The notes beneath the pieces were generated by a model. The model had not been told where the DNA came from, made no database searches, and was given only the letters and a program-made list of their open reading frames with translations. From Galerina marginata (lineage: Eukaryota; Basidiomycota; Agaricomycetes; Agaricales; Galerinaceae), in the NCBI GenBank assembly GCA_023014335.1, contig JAECYW010000019.1:992001-1056000 (forward strand): a stretch of 64,000 bases of DNA, given 5' to 3'. Both the position numbers and the translations under genes were made by a program. This document shows, one piece after another, positions 45,101 to 58,200 of the stretch (positions are counted from its first letter, which is position 1; every line of letters starts with the position of its first letter).

Positions 45101-48100
45101 GGGGGAGGGAGGGAGGGAGTAAAGAGGGAAGGGGGTGTTTGTGACTGTAACTCAGCTGCGCCACTCAGCCCTTTCCCTATAAGTCCATTCGCCATCAAAA
45201 AAAAATCGCAAAAGGAAACGGGAAACCATGTGGCCCACCTCCCTGGCTCGCCATCAATTCCTATTCAATGACCTTTCCCAGCGCCGCACGACTTCCTTCT
45301 TTGTCCCTTTACATACTCCCTAGGCAACAGTAGAGTCGAGACCGTTTATTTTCAATTCTTCTCTCTGAAACTAGCCAGCCTAACCGCCGAATAATCCGAG
45401 CCAGAAACGCTCGTCGCTAAATTGAAACGCCAACTCGAATACACGGCTGGGCTTATCACATCCCCATCCAACGATCCATCTCGTCATCCGTCCATCCATC
45501 TATCTATATCGAGTACTAAAACTGGCATGCCCTGTGCCACAATGACTAACCCAGCTAAATCCGAATCCGGCACATAAATACGTCGCGGCAAACGTTAACA
45601 CTCCACGTCTCTGGGTCTTCTGCGAGTCGGTTATCTCCATATGACCGTCGAACAATCATTTCAAGGCAATGGACGATCACAATCAGATCAGCGCATTCGG
45701 GCAGTGCCAGCGTGCGTTGCGTGCCCTCACCCGATAAAGGCAAGAAAACGACAAAGAGCATAACTCCAAGCAGGGTCACCAGCCCCCACCCCACCCCGTC
45801 TGCGTGCGTGCCCTGGGTAATATGTTAAGCTCAGAATATTGCACGTCCAATTCTTAACTTAAAGTTTCGCCTCCTCCCGGTCCCGGTTTGGTTACATGCA
45901 CGTCCAATGCGTGGCGCACAAAAACATGTCAAGAACCAGGATCGACATTTATGGTGCGTCCTCTTACTTAAAAATAAAACAAACTAAAACAACGAGGCGA
46001 AGACACCCAGTTCGCCGTCCAGCATGCCCTCCCATCCGTGCGCCGTAACTGCCATATCCGATATCGAACAAAGCACGCCTTGGCTTTATTAAGCACACAA
46101 CAAGATGGATGCAAGGCTGCCAGTGAGCTCGAGGGTCAAAGATACGACACCACCCTGATCGATATCACAATCACACCAGTGGAGCACTCTATCGATCCAT
46201 CCATCACACATCATATAAGATATACCCCAACAAAAACAGCCGAACCGGAAATGTGGACGAAAACTGATGAATGAGGCGCAGTGAGGCGCTGTTCTCCGTT
46301 TATGGCGGACGGATACAGACTCCGTGTGATCGAAGTTTGATCGCGCGAATATACGGATTTGGGTGGGCTCAGGCTTTTGGGGTGCGCTTGGGCTTATTCG
46401 AGTCTGGCCGTCTTTGTTTTTCCTGTCCTTTGAAGGTCTTTGGTCTTCTGCAACGTGGCCTCTTCATCTTCTCTTTTTTTCTAGGATATAGGCTTGTCAT
46501 CCAGAGAACGCTATTTATTAGTACAGCTGGCTCATAGAACACCCGACTCGAAAAGCGTGCGTGAATCAATCAGGTCACACGACGCCATGGATCCGTCCAA
46601 GACCGCACACCACATCTCGGTCTCGGAAACCCTTGAGAAAACTAGTCGTCTTTTAGGATGGATTATACATATGCGGCACTCATGACATACCACCACAGTC
46701 GACACGACTCATCTTGTATTCTTTTCTATTAGTAGCGCGGTCCGCCTCCGAGTCCGGGGCGGGTTATTCTTCCGTGTGGGTTATGGGTGGTGGGCTCGTT
46801 CGGTGCCATTTAACTGGTTCCATCTGTATGCACATGCCACTTTTGGGTTTCTGTTATAGGTGACTACATATAATTCCATGGCTCCATTCTCTGCGTCCGA
46901 CAGTTACTAATTATGACTCGGCGACAAACCGCGCATCGAGCTGTTTTATTTTTAGTTAGGACTCTGGAGTTAGGAAATAAGAAGGAAGGCGCGCGGCAAC
47001 TTGATGTGAGTCCTTTCTTCCCTTCGAGAACACAAGGCTAGTGTTGAGAACTGAGGTTAAGTATACTCTGCCGCGAGCCGTGAACGTACTGCGCATATCG
47101 TGGTGGAACCGACTTGAATACACCCAATCCCATACTAAACTTCACATTCGTTGTGCTAATTTGGATTCGACGACTACTAAACGGTCTTAGACTTAGTGAG
47201 GAGTTAGGCATTAAGAAAACGCCGGTGACTATGACTTGGCTTCTGGAGCAAACCTTTCTTTCTGCATCTTGAGAAATGCCGTATAATTAATTCTTCCCCA
47301 ACGCTGAAGACCTCCGCCGGCACTGGCAGAGTGCCGTTGCCTCCCAAATTAAGATTGGGGTAGATCGAGCTGCCTGTCTTGACTCACTCTTATCTTGGGT
47401 GGAGCTAGCCTATCCCCGTTCGACCACAATCACTTTAGGCGCTTATCTTTATCTGATTGCAGGACCATCTGCGCCCGTTTCCGAACTGCGTTTTGGCCGC
47501 ATAAAGACCTCGAATCGCATATTGGGAAACGGGTTCCTTATGCCCCTCACTCATTCCACTCGACCTCCGCCGTCGTCAATTGGGCTGTCTAATGAGTTTG
47601 TGTCGAGCGGATTTTTATGGCATAAGGATCGTCCGCGCGTGGATTGTCCGTTGACCCTCAATCTACGTAGATTGCATAAATGAACGATAGTACCGCATTC
47701 GGTATTGTCCTTCGTCTGCAAATGCACTTGCCGACATGGGATTTTTTCGAAAGCATCTACTACTATGTCAACTTTGGATAATTTAATTGACGAGTCAGAA
47801 TCGTCTCTGGAATGTGGTCGAGAACATCTACCAGTTGTAGCTTACATTCTCAATGCAGGCTCCGCTGTCTCCAAGCCACGCTGTGTCTTGTTACCGAGTC
47901 GGATTGCAATACAAGCGAGGCTTGACGGCTCCCGCAGCAGGTACGAAGAAAATAGAAAACAAGGCAAGAGCTGGAAGATAAAGCTCGAAATATAATCGTC
48001 GTACTTACAGCAGGCCCAGGAATTATCCGGGTCCGGGTGAGTCTGGGCATTGGGTTGCCCATTTGGGCGTGATGCATTGATGCCTGTACGCCACACTGGC

Positions 48101-49923
48101 ACTGGCATTGGCAGGTTGCGCGGTGTTACTTAAAAGTGTCCTTATGATTAAAAGAGATAACGCTCGGTAATCGGGTGTTCGCTGGTTGTTATTACATAAA
48201 TTTGGCGATGGGATGAATGAACGGATGGACGTAAGGCAGCTGGGAGGCTGTTGACCAGTCATTATTACGGGGTTCGTGTCTCTTGATATGCCCTATTATT
48301 ATTTATGTTTTGCAGGCATCTTCCATCTATCTATCTACATAAACCTGCCACCACCCGTCCTGTAAGTCACGCTGAAGTTAAAATAACCATGGGATTGTTG
48401 TTGGGTCGTTTCGAATCTTAATTCAATGTTCGACCATTCGGATTAACTTTTGATCTTCTGTAATTATAATATAGCCAATACAAGTCATCCATCCGTCATC
48501 CCAGCCAACTAGCATTTCGTATCAATAACTAAACTACTGCGAAGAACCTCATTTGTTTTTCGGTTCTCTGAGTCCAATTAGAATTCCGGTCCACCTCTAG
48601 GCAACGTCACGATAATTTACCCAGGCTTACCCGCTATCAGCGACGTCGCGACACATGCCACGACGATCGCAAGAGGTAGGCGCTCTATAAAGTACGATCG
48701 CGAGTGAGCTCGACGGTGTCTTCTTTTCTCGTTTTATGTCGTTACCGCTTGAACAAAAGCTCGGCGAGAGCGGGAGGAAATGCCTATTTAAAATACCTAT
48801 CTCAGGCTCTGATATTTAGCTCTCATGCTTTGAGGCTTATGTGCTTCATCCGAGTCAGTTATTCTGGGCCAGTAGTGCCGCAACATGCGAATGAACAAAG
48901 GCCAGCTTCAATCCAGTTTCGATCTTCTATCGAGGGAAGTAAGTACCTAAATAAATCCCTACCCAGCCGATTATGCCCATGCTTGTGGTGCGTGGGGTAG
49001 TCCTGCGAGTGTGGCGCACACGCTCTCACTGTTTCGGTGGTAACGCGGAATTAACGTATTTGAAGCAAATGTCTTCAATGATTCTTGGTTACTTGGCTGC
49101 TGCCTAGCGCTGCCTGCCCGAGCCGACCGCCTCAGGGAATGAAATGCTTGAAAGAAAAGTCTCTTAGAACGGGGCATGGATATAGCTTTGGAAGTTACGC
49201 GAGCGAGTTCCAGGCATATTCACTGAATGGTCGTTGCTTTCGACAGGTGGAGTCGACGCAAGGCCGGTTCCAGGCTTTGGGTTCGTGGGGTCGGAAATTT
49301 GTCCCGATGGGCCGATGTCTCGATAAGGAAAGAAGTGATGCCACTGCTTGACCCTGCTTGACCCTGCGAGTCTCGGCGGCGCGGTCTCCACTTATGGGTA
49401 CTCTTTGAAGCCAAAGACGCACAAGCGTTAAAGGAACCGAAAAGGTCAAGGTGAGCTTAGTTTTGAAGTTATTGGGGTCTAAATTGTCGAGGATGCGGGG
49501 AAATCTCAAAAGAACAGGTAGAATAAAATAGAGAAGGCAGCCTGAATGAATAGGTTGTTAGTATTATTATATGCTCTGCAGTATGGTGTAAAAATCAGGT
49601 TTCAGCGTCTTTTTACTACCATTTTCTGTACCAGCCTACTCTGCGAACTTCGAAGGGGCCAAGAAGGGGCAAGCAAGGGGCAAGCCTCCAATGTTTATTA
49701 CATAATCCCCGCTAGATTCCTATTTCGTCAATTTCACACGACCTTTCGATGCCAACAAACGAAAAGCCAACGAAAAGCCGGCGCCTTTCTTCAATCCTAC
49801 TTATGATCCTCTTGCTCCTCTAACGGAGGATTGCCCTGCTCCGATATTCCAGATGTCTGGACATGATCAGCGTGATAGGGTGATGTCAAATCCATACTCT
49901 TCGGTGCTACCTAAAACCTGACC
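45101..49923. other. 4.8 kb gene-poor interval
   Basis: No protein domain, tRNA or repeat family was recognised. Short open frames lack motifs and splice-consistent continuations. It separates the zinc-finger gene (minus, start at 45100) from the kinase-less paralogue (plus, start at 49924), so it is a long divergent intergenic region. The first few hundred bases upstream of 45100 should be the zinc-finger promoter. Confidence 0.5.
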
Positions 49924-52168
49924 ATGCCTGCCAAACGACTGCTTTCGTCTTTCAAACAGGCCTCAATAGCGCGTAGTATACGCGGCGGAGGTCCTGGACG
50001 ACAGGTCCAGATAAGAGGACGCGGAACGTCGACCCCCTCATCTTCTATTCCCATCAGTTCCAACCGAGCTGTGACCAGAATGCCGAATGCTACCATGTCG
50101 CGTGGAGTAGACAGGTGCACACGAATTTAGAATTGTCTTCTGCTGACCGACTCTGATTCGCGGCCGTCTTAGCTCAAGCAGAGCGCGTGCTTCCATCCTT
50201 CAGTCCGCGCGACAAGTTGGCATACAAGGCGGCACCTTCAACACCGCTGGCGCGCATCAACTTAACTTTACGTTTCACTGTAAGTTTCCCGAATTTTCAT
50301 TTATCGTTTAATGAGAACGAAATTGTTATAGTAGGGGACCAGAGCGTGGAACAAAATTCAGAGCCACTGGTGTGTGTTGATAACCTGTTTGTGCATGACG
50401 TGGAAATCATTTCGTCAAAACAGCCACCTAGGCCTCAAGATGACCGTCTCAGCCAGGATCATATGAGTACTGAAGGTCCTCATACTCGGCAGCAAATAAA
50501 CCGTACGCATTATCCTTTGCTTTTTGGTTGCGATTCCTTTGTGACAAGATGATCAGACCAGGATCGGGATCACTCCACCGTAAGCCGTTTCTTGTAAACT
50601 CTTACTCCACGAATTAACATGGCATTCGTAGAGCCAGTCGCAGCAGCAAACCCCTCCTATCCAGAGGAGTTCTGATATCTACTATCGTCTCCTTATAATA
50701 AAAGGTCGCGGCTTGCCCTTGTGGATCCCAGGTCCCAATCAAAAACTCGACATAGGCTACCAACGTGACGGCATGACGATTGGCGACGTCGGGATTATAA
50801 CGGCGTCCGGGAGTTTCGATTTTCTGTTCAACATCTGTGTCCCTCACGATCACCCATTCAACCCTCCAGAGCTCCCTGAAAACTTTACACCGCTTGCCCT
50901 CTTGCCGCATGACGTTGACCAACATTGCGAATTTCAAGAAGCGAGTTTTCTTTCTAGTTCTTCTGTCAAGTCTCGGAGTGAAGCATTAAAGTATGCTTGA
51001 TATTTCTTTGATCTGTTTTCTTGCCTCAGTCTAACCGGTCTTAGTGGTTTTACATTTGAATCCTCAGCTTCTGAAGGTGCAATCCTCACCATGCCTGTTG
51101 GCGCAAATTCTGAGGATGTTGCCAGCATTGCTAAGTTTCGTAAATATATGGTTGCCAATGCTGAGCATTGGTATCAGTACATCCTTGATGTTCGCGGGCG
51201 TGAGCCGCAGAACGGTGATGTTTTGCTAGTCACGGGCTGGGACAAAACTACTGCGTGGGGAATGGCGACATTTTCCAAGACAACTGCTGAGCAGGAACCC
51301 TTTCTCCTTCAATTTCGGCCCATTGATCAAGGCAACGCGGGGATAACATACGGTTGGGAGTACTCAGGTTTCGCTGAGGTCAGAGCCGGGCCCGGTCCGA
51401 GGGAGAAAACGAGGATTAGGATGAGCGATCCTTCCCAAGATGGCGTTGAATATGAAAACCAATGCCTCTTCATCCGTACCTTAGCTGTCGACCTTCAAGA
51501 TAAAGTTTGGCAAAAGTTGGCGTCGGAATTCGGCCTTGCGGAGACTAATACTACAGGACCTGGCCGTCCTTTTGATTCGTCGTACTCGAGACCCTCACGA
51601 GAAGCGAGTGACCGCTCCGGCGGTTCCACCAGTGGTTGTTATTACTCTTCTGCGCCAGGAACAGGACATCACCTGGTTTCCTCTATAGAGGATATTCCAG
51701 CCCTCATGCGTAGAAACCCGGAATATCTTTCTCGTCCTAAGACGGTAACGTGTTCGAAACCTTTGTTCGGGGCAAAATTTCATGGCCGTTTTGATCTAGA
51801 TCGAGCATCCCACCAAAGGCATTAACGAAATTTTGTTGAAGGTACGTCAGGATGTGTTACATTATTCCTATTGCATTCATTTCTTTTGGCGTCAGCTCAA
51901 CCCCACTGCAAGAATGGCTATTGCTGATGATTTGGATTGGATCTCCGTACTCAGAGAGGTAAGAGACAAAATCCGTGCTATGGTACTTTGTAACCCGTTT
52001 CTGACTTCAAGTAGGACGACAGCATTCTACCGCCAGCAGACGAAATATTCAAGCGCATCTTGGAGTCTCATATTGTCTGCTTTGAGGAAGGTTTGTGTTG
52101 CACCCGTTTTATCCTAGTGTCGTTTGTTAAGGGCTTTCGTTTCAAGATGCGGTTTTTCTGCAGCCTAG
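49924..52168 (+). CDS. kinase-less paralogue of the multidomain gene (mushroom-specific modules only)
   Basis: Exons 49924-50114, 50173-50279, 50332-50502, 50557-50579, 50632-50990, 51045-51744, 51800-51841, 51896-51958, 52015-52090 join in phase without a single frame break. A last exon from 52164 would end at a TAG at 52166-52168; reading without that last intron the frame ends at 52218. Features match the N-terminal half of the gene at 33.7-40.2 kb in order: ASILQSARQVGIQGGTFNTA, SSDIYYRLLIIKGRG, IGDVGIITASGSFDFLFNIC, SEGAILTMPVGANSEDVA, LLVTGWDKTTAWGMATF, EYENQCLFIRTL, EHPTKGINEILL, DDLDWISVLRE and DDSILPPADEIF. No MLKL-like bundle or kinase follows; the next gene, a calcium channel, begins at once. 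No signal peptide is visible. Function unknown. The first ATG is uncertain because the paralogue seems to have an upstream coding exon. Confidence 0.7.
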
Positions 52169-52223
52169 AGACGTCTCAGTACGCTGATTTTAGACTCTTT
52201 CCAGTTTCCACTGATTGAAGATA

Positions 52224-55200
52224 ATGGTGCAGAGTGCCTCAATGCCATCAAAAGATAATCTAATATCTGCTGGTACCGACTCCATAACGGAAGAACAGGA
52301 CAATAACGATGGAAAAACAGGGGTGACGTACATCTCACAACAACGATCGAGCTCAAGCCCTTCACTAGAGGCTTCAAGCGCTGTGGTTTCAAGGGTAAGG
52401 GGGTCCACTTCCACTTATCATATAGAACCAAGTTTGGACTCTCCACTGACACCGAGTTGTATACAGGCTATTGTAGAGTACACAAATGATCCGGAGATGT
52501 TCTTCGTCGACGAAGCAGCGAAGTGGACGGCAGGTACTACTTCTTTCGCTCCTGGTGTTGCAAATGCTCCTGCCGAGATGACTCCACCTTTGTCGCTGGC
52601 TCAAGAAACATCAGACTCTATGCTCGCGCGCCGAACAGGGTGGGGAACAAGGTTGCAGGACACTCGTAGAGCTCAGAACTCAGAACCAAATTCTGGTCAA
52701 TCCGACCTCGAAGCCCAGACAGGCCCGTCGAAGCACAGGTTGCATGTACTTGAGACGGACGACGGGCGTCAGGAAGGTGACGCGAGTGGAAGTACGGAAA
52801 GGTCCATCTTGGGCAACCGTACGCCGCTCCAGAAAAACGGCCCACTACAACATAGCGCGCCGACTTCTTTGCTGAAGAATATCTCTAGGGCGATCAATTC
52901 CTTGTCAACATTCTTGTCAATGAATTTGCAGATGATTGCGTTGCGCGTTGTCGATTTGGACAATTATGGTGTGGGAAACAAGCTGTCCTTGGTCGCAGAA
53001 AACGATGACGATAGACCTTCTGTGCTCGACCACGTGCGTACTTTGCCTCTTCGTGGTCGGACCTTAGGTTTCTTGGGCCCAAGGAGCAAAATCCGACTTG
53101 CATCATACAACATCCTCGTTTATCCGTATGTTTTCCCCTCTTCACCTGAATTTACGCTAATTAGCCTCTTAGCCTGACGGAACCTATCATTCTCCTCCTG
53201 ATTATACTGAACGCCGCTATTTTGACCATTCAAGTCTTTTCAAATCTAACCCCCAATGGGCGGGACACACCGACCTTTAGGCCAGGATACTTGCATTCCT
53301 GGGAAGACGTCATTCTTTTTATGATATTTACTCTGTTTACGTGCGTATTGTATCCTATTTAGTCTTCTTAAGTGCTTAAGTATTACAGGTTGGAGGCCTT
53401 CGCTCGGATTTGTGTTACCGGATTTTTATTATATCCCGAAGTACCGACAGTCGCCCTCTTTTCCAGACATGGGCCTACACCAAATCTAGTGCAGGTTGTG
53501 CAGCCGACAACGTTGTTTTCCGCTGGCTCTTCCATCACTCATCAGGATGTTATTGCCCTTCCTTTCAACCCTCGTATCAGTGACTCATATAGCAAGCCCC
53601 GCCGTCCTGTTCCTTATCTGCAGCATACCTGGTGTAAACTAGACTTTATAGCGATTGTCAGCTTCTGGATAATGTTCACGCTGGGGATAACTGGGGCTGA
53701 AATGGACAAGTCCTATATCGGCGCATTTATGGCGTTGAGCCTTTTACGGACGACGAGGCTGTTGATGATTACGCCTGGTTCAGCAGTATGTTGTGTCCCT
53801 TTTCTATTGGGGGTTTACTAATACATCCTTAGACTATTATGCACTCCTTGAGCATTGCTCGACCTCTGTTGGCGAGTGTGGCTTATCTTGTCGCTTTTGT
53901 GATGGTTTTATTCTCGTGTGTAATGACGTTTATATTTGTGGGTCTCTTCGCTTATTGTTTTCTAATCCAGAATTATTGGTGTACAATTTTTTGGTGGTTC
54001 GTTGCGCAAGACGTGTGCCGTCAGCCCATTTCCTGGTGAGATTCCATACCTCCAAACCAGCCAAGTTTGTGCCGGGTATATCAACCACACCACTTTGAAT
54101 GCAACATCCGTCATGGGGTACATATGTCCTCTCGGGCAGCTGTGCATGGTGCGTCATTCTTCGTAGCTCAGGCCCTCTGTAGTAATTTGTCATATTCGTA
54201 AAGGAAATTTCAAGTTCTGCGGGGCAATTTGGGGGTTTCAACACAATTTACGCTTCCTTCCTCCAAGTTGCAATCTTAGCCACCGGCAAAGGAGTGCGTT
54301 TATAATCAGAATGTTGTTATTTAAGGGAACTGAAACGACTCTTTTTCTAGTGGACTTCATTGATGTACTCCATAATTGATTCAGAACTTTTCGTATCATC
54401 CTTCTTTTTTATTCTCGCGGTTATCATCCTGAAGTTATGGCTCTTTAACCTCTTTGTTGCTGTTACCACCAATACCTTTGCAGCTATCAGGTCTGAAACG
54501 CGCAGAACTGCCTTCGGAGGAGGATCGTGAGTCAAGTCAAGCTATGTCTTGAAGTTAGGTTGATATCAACTTTCGCAGATCGGTGGCCACTCGAAATCTT
54601 CAGAGTGATGGGTGGACGTCGTCTGACAATGGAATGACCCGACCGAATACTGCCAGAACGATTTATGCCAAAACAGAGTGGTGTTGGATCATCCTAGCCT
54701 TGGTTTCGCTAATGCTGCAAGCCACCAGGACTGTCAATATTCTGCCTACCCATGATCTTATGTTGCGTTATAGCGAAGTCGCCATCGCCATCGCCTTTAA
54801 TTTTGAAATTGGGCTGCGGTTAATTGCGACACTGCCGGACTGGAGATCTTTTTTCAAGCACAGGAATAATTGGATAGACTTAATATTGGCTGTTGGGTCA
54901 ACGATGATCGACATTCCTGTCATTCGACATTCACCTGGTTATCCATGGTTCTCGGTCTTCCAGCTGGCACGATTCTATCGAGTGATCTTAGTTGTTCCTT
55001 TTACGGAGCCACTTTTAGTAGGTTCTTATGCTCTCTGCTATCAAACCTGCTGCTAATTTATTGGTAGATGGCTTGCTTTGGGAACATGCGCGGCCTGGCA
55101 AATGTGACTCTGTTTTTTGCTATCGTCAACTATGTTGCTTCCCTAGGTGCTTCCCAGTTCCTGCAGACCGAGCTTCCCTTCAGTAACCGGTTGGCTTCCG

Positions 55201-58200
55201 GAGAGACCCTCAACGGTTTCTTGGGCAATTATCAGACCCTCTCACGTAACAGTTGGACTGGTATCTTTTACGACACGGCAATAGGTAGAATTCCCCCTGG
55301 ACAAGGAGTGCTTGCCCTTTCCTTTATCTCTGCGCGGATGCTACTCGCGAGTGGTAAGCCACCTTTGTTGTCTAATCTGCTGGGCTGACTCGCTATCGTG
55401 TGATCAGTTATTATATTACCTATGCTCATCGCTCTTATCAATGAAAATTTCGAAGTCGCGGAAGAGCAGAAGAAACACAAACAGGCGTCAAGCTATTTGC
55501 AAAAGCAACCGCATCGTGGCAAAGCTTCAGGTCTGAACCCTTTTCATTGGGTGTCTCGACTCTCTTGGAACCTGGTTTTCCCGGTTCGAAGGGTATCAGT
55601 GATAGGTCTCTCAGCCTCACGCATCAACTCCAGCGCACTACCCACACGATTTGTAAGTACTGCCTCTTTTTTGGTTTACGATGATTGTCGACTCGGTTTT
55701 CAGAAGAGGGTACTTCGAAAGCCTTGGTTCATGAAACCCCAACATTTGTCTTCGAAACTAATATCTATGAGAAAAGTTCTTGCCGCTGATATTGAGACCA
55801 ATGTCATTCCGTTACTCACACTTCATCATAACCAACGGGACGCGCGCGTGGACCCTTTCGTCGACGAAATGGACTACCAGCTGTAAGTTCAAATAGCCAC
55901 CTTAGTCGAACTGCTGGCTTTTTTTGACCTTTGACAGAGAACTCCTGAATACCGACGTCGGCTTTGCAGACATCACTGACGACGACCTCTATGAACGGCG
56001 TGCCCAGAAGGCAGATTTTATTCGCGATCACCCAGCTTATGACAAAGTGTTTTGGATTATCGGGCAACGAAACTGGCTGCGGAGGTTGTGTCAGAAGGTC
56101 GTCCAGCCTTCTACCGGAGAACGTATATATGGCATCCCGGCGTCACCCATAGCCCATTTCCTCTTTCAACTCGTCATCCTGCTAGCCGTTATTGGAAGTA
56201 TTGTCGCCGAGGCTATCGCCACGCCTGAATATCGTCACCACTATCTCCAAAAGGTCGGACTTTCTTCAGCATGGTTCGAAATGGCCGAGGTGGCATTCGG
56301 TTTCACTCTCTTTCTCGAATTTATCATCAAAGTTATCGCTGATGGATTCATCTTCACTCCTGACGCCTACCTTCGAAGTATTTGGAACTGCTTGGACTTC
56401 ATCATCACCATCGGCATTGTCACCAATGTCACCATGGGCGTGGTATTCGCCAGACGACTGGGCCGATTTATACAGTCCTTGAAAGCTCTCAGGGTTCTCA
56501 GGCTTATTACCCTCATCGACAAAGCGCGGAACACGTTTCAGGCACATATGATCTCAGGCTCCATACGGATATTGAATGCGGGGATTTTTGCCACCCTTCT
56601 GATGATTCCTTACGCTGTTTGGAGTCTCAATATATTCAATGGGCGAATCAACTCCTGCAATGACGGCACCTTGAGTGTTATTTCTGATTGTATTGGCGAA
56701 TACGACAACACTGTCTATGATAACGTCTTTGCATTCCCGGTTCCCCGTGTTTGGGATAATTCCTCGCCGTCAACAAGACACAATTTCGACTCCTTTCCTG
56801 CTTCCTTGCTCGCTCTATTCGAAATCATGTCCTCTCAAGGGTGGGTCAATGTCATGGATATTGCGACTGATATCACCGGACGAGGAGAACGACAACCTAA
56901 TGCCTCCACCGGAAATATCATTTTTTTCTCAATTTTCAAAGTCTTTAGCCTTGTCATTTGGGCGCTCTTCGTTAGGTGGGCGTTAATGCGATTAGCTGTT
57001 CGAGCAGGGACTGATATTCTCCGTGCAGTATCTTCATACGGAACTTTAAATCCAAAACGGGAACAGCCTTAACGGAAGCTCAGCGCCAATGGATTGACTT
57101 GCAGTGGCTGCTCCTTAGACAGAAACCCTTTAAGCGCCACGAGGCCCGACCCACAGCACCTCTAAGGCGGTGGTGCTTCGATCGGGCTGTCGACAAACAT
57201 GGCTGGTGGTCGAGAACAATGATATTATTGTTTTCCCTCCATACTGTTGCATTACTGTGGGTCATTGCCGTCTCTCTAATATTGTTTTACTCACATGATT
57301 TTCAGTGTGCAAACGTCCTCTAAGCTGGCCCAGAATCCTCATCGTGAGTACTAAATGTTCGGTTGTAATGACGCACGTCACATTTACGGTTCTACTTAGC
57401 CGGCTTCATCTCCCTGGTCATTCCCACTATCTATTTCATTGATGTTGTCGTCCGCTCGTATGGCCTGGGCAGGCGGAGCTTTTATTCTAATGGATGGAAT
57501 CTCTTCGACGTGGTGGTAGCCACTGGCAGTTTTGTCACCACTCTGACTGTGTATTTTGGCCATAGTATATTCTATGTCCGGCCACTCCAACAACTGTTCC
57601 TTGTTAGTATTGCCTTCAAGCTGGTCCAGCGGATGCGTAGCCTAGATGTCGTGCTGGAGACGGCCATGTGTGTCATTCCTTCTTTACTAATTAACATCGA
57701 CGAAGCTGATCTCTATCTTCCAGCTCCATTCTCCCTGACATTTTAACTTTGCTTGGTTTTTGGCTCATCTTCCTCCTTTTCTTTGGTCTCCTGTTCATGG
57801 AAGTCTTTGGCTTCGCCAAGTGGGGTGGCAGTGAAACGAGGACAACCAACTTTTCGTCATTCGGGTCAACCCTGCTTATGCTAGCGTCCCAAAGTACCAG
57901 GTTAGTACTGGTAACAAGTTAATTTCTTTCGATTCCTTATGTCTGCCTCTGTTTTTCAGCGAGACCTGGAGTCAGTACATGCACGACTAGTAAGTGCCAT
58001 CATTTTCCGTTGGAAAACTCGGCAACCTATGACCTTTTTCAGTTCCCTGGTCTACCCAAGGTGCACGAGCTCTGTGATGGGTGATGCAGATTCTGACTGT
58101 GGCACTGCCATGTCGGCACTCATCTTGTTTATTTCCTGGAACATCCTTAACACGGTATGGCCCTTTTCAAGTATCAGAAGAAACACTTATGCTTAGTCGT

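Noticed and set aside
46038..46685. Short overlapping frames in the 45-50 kb interval
   Set aside because: Random-looking composition and no recognisable domain.
52224..52260. Fusion of the kinase-less paralogue with the calcium channel into one protein
   Set aside because: All acceptors tested from the last donor (52091) lead to stops before or inside the channel's first codons.
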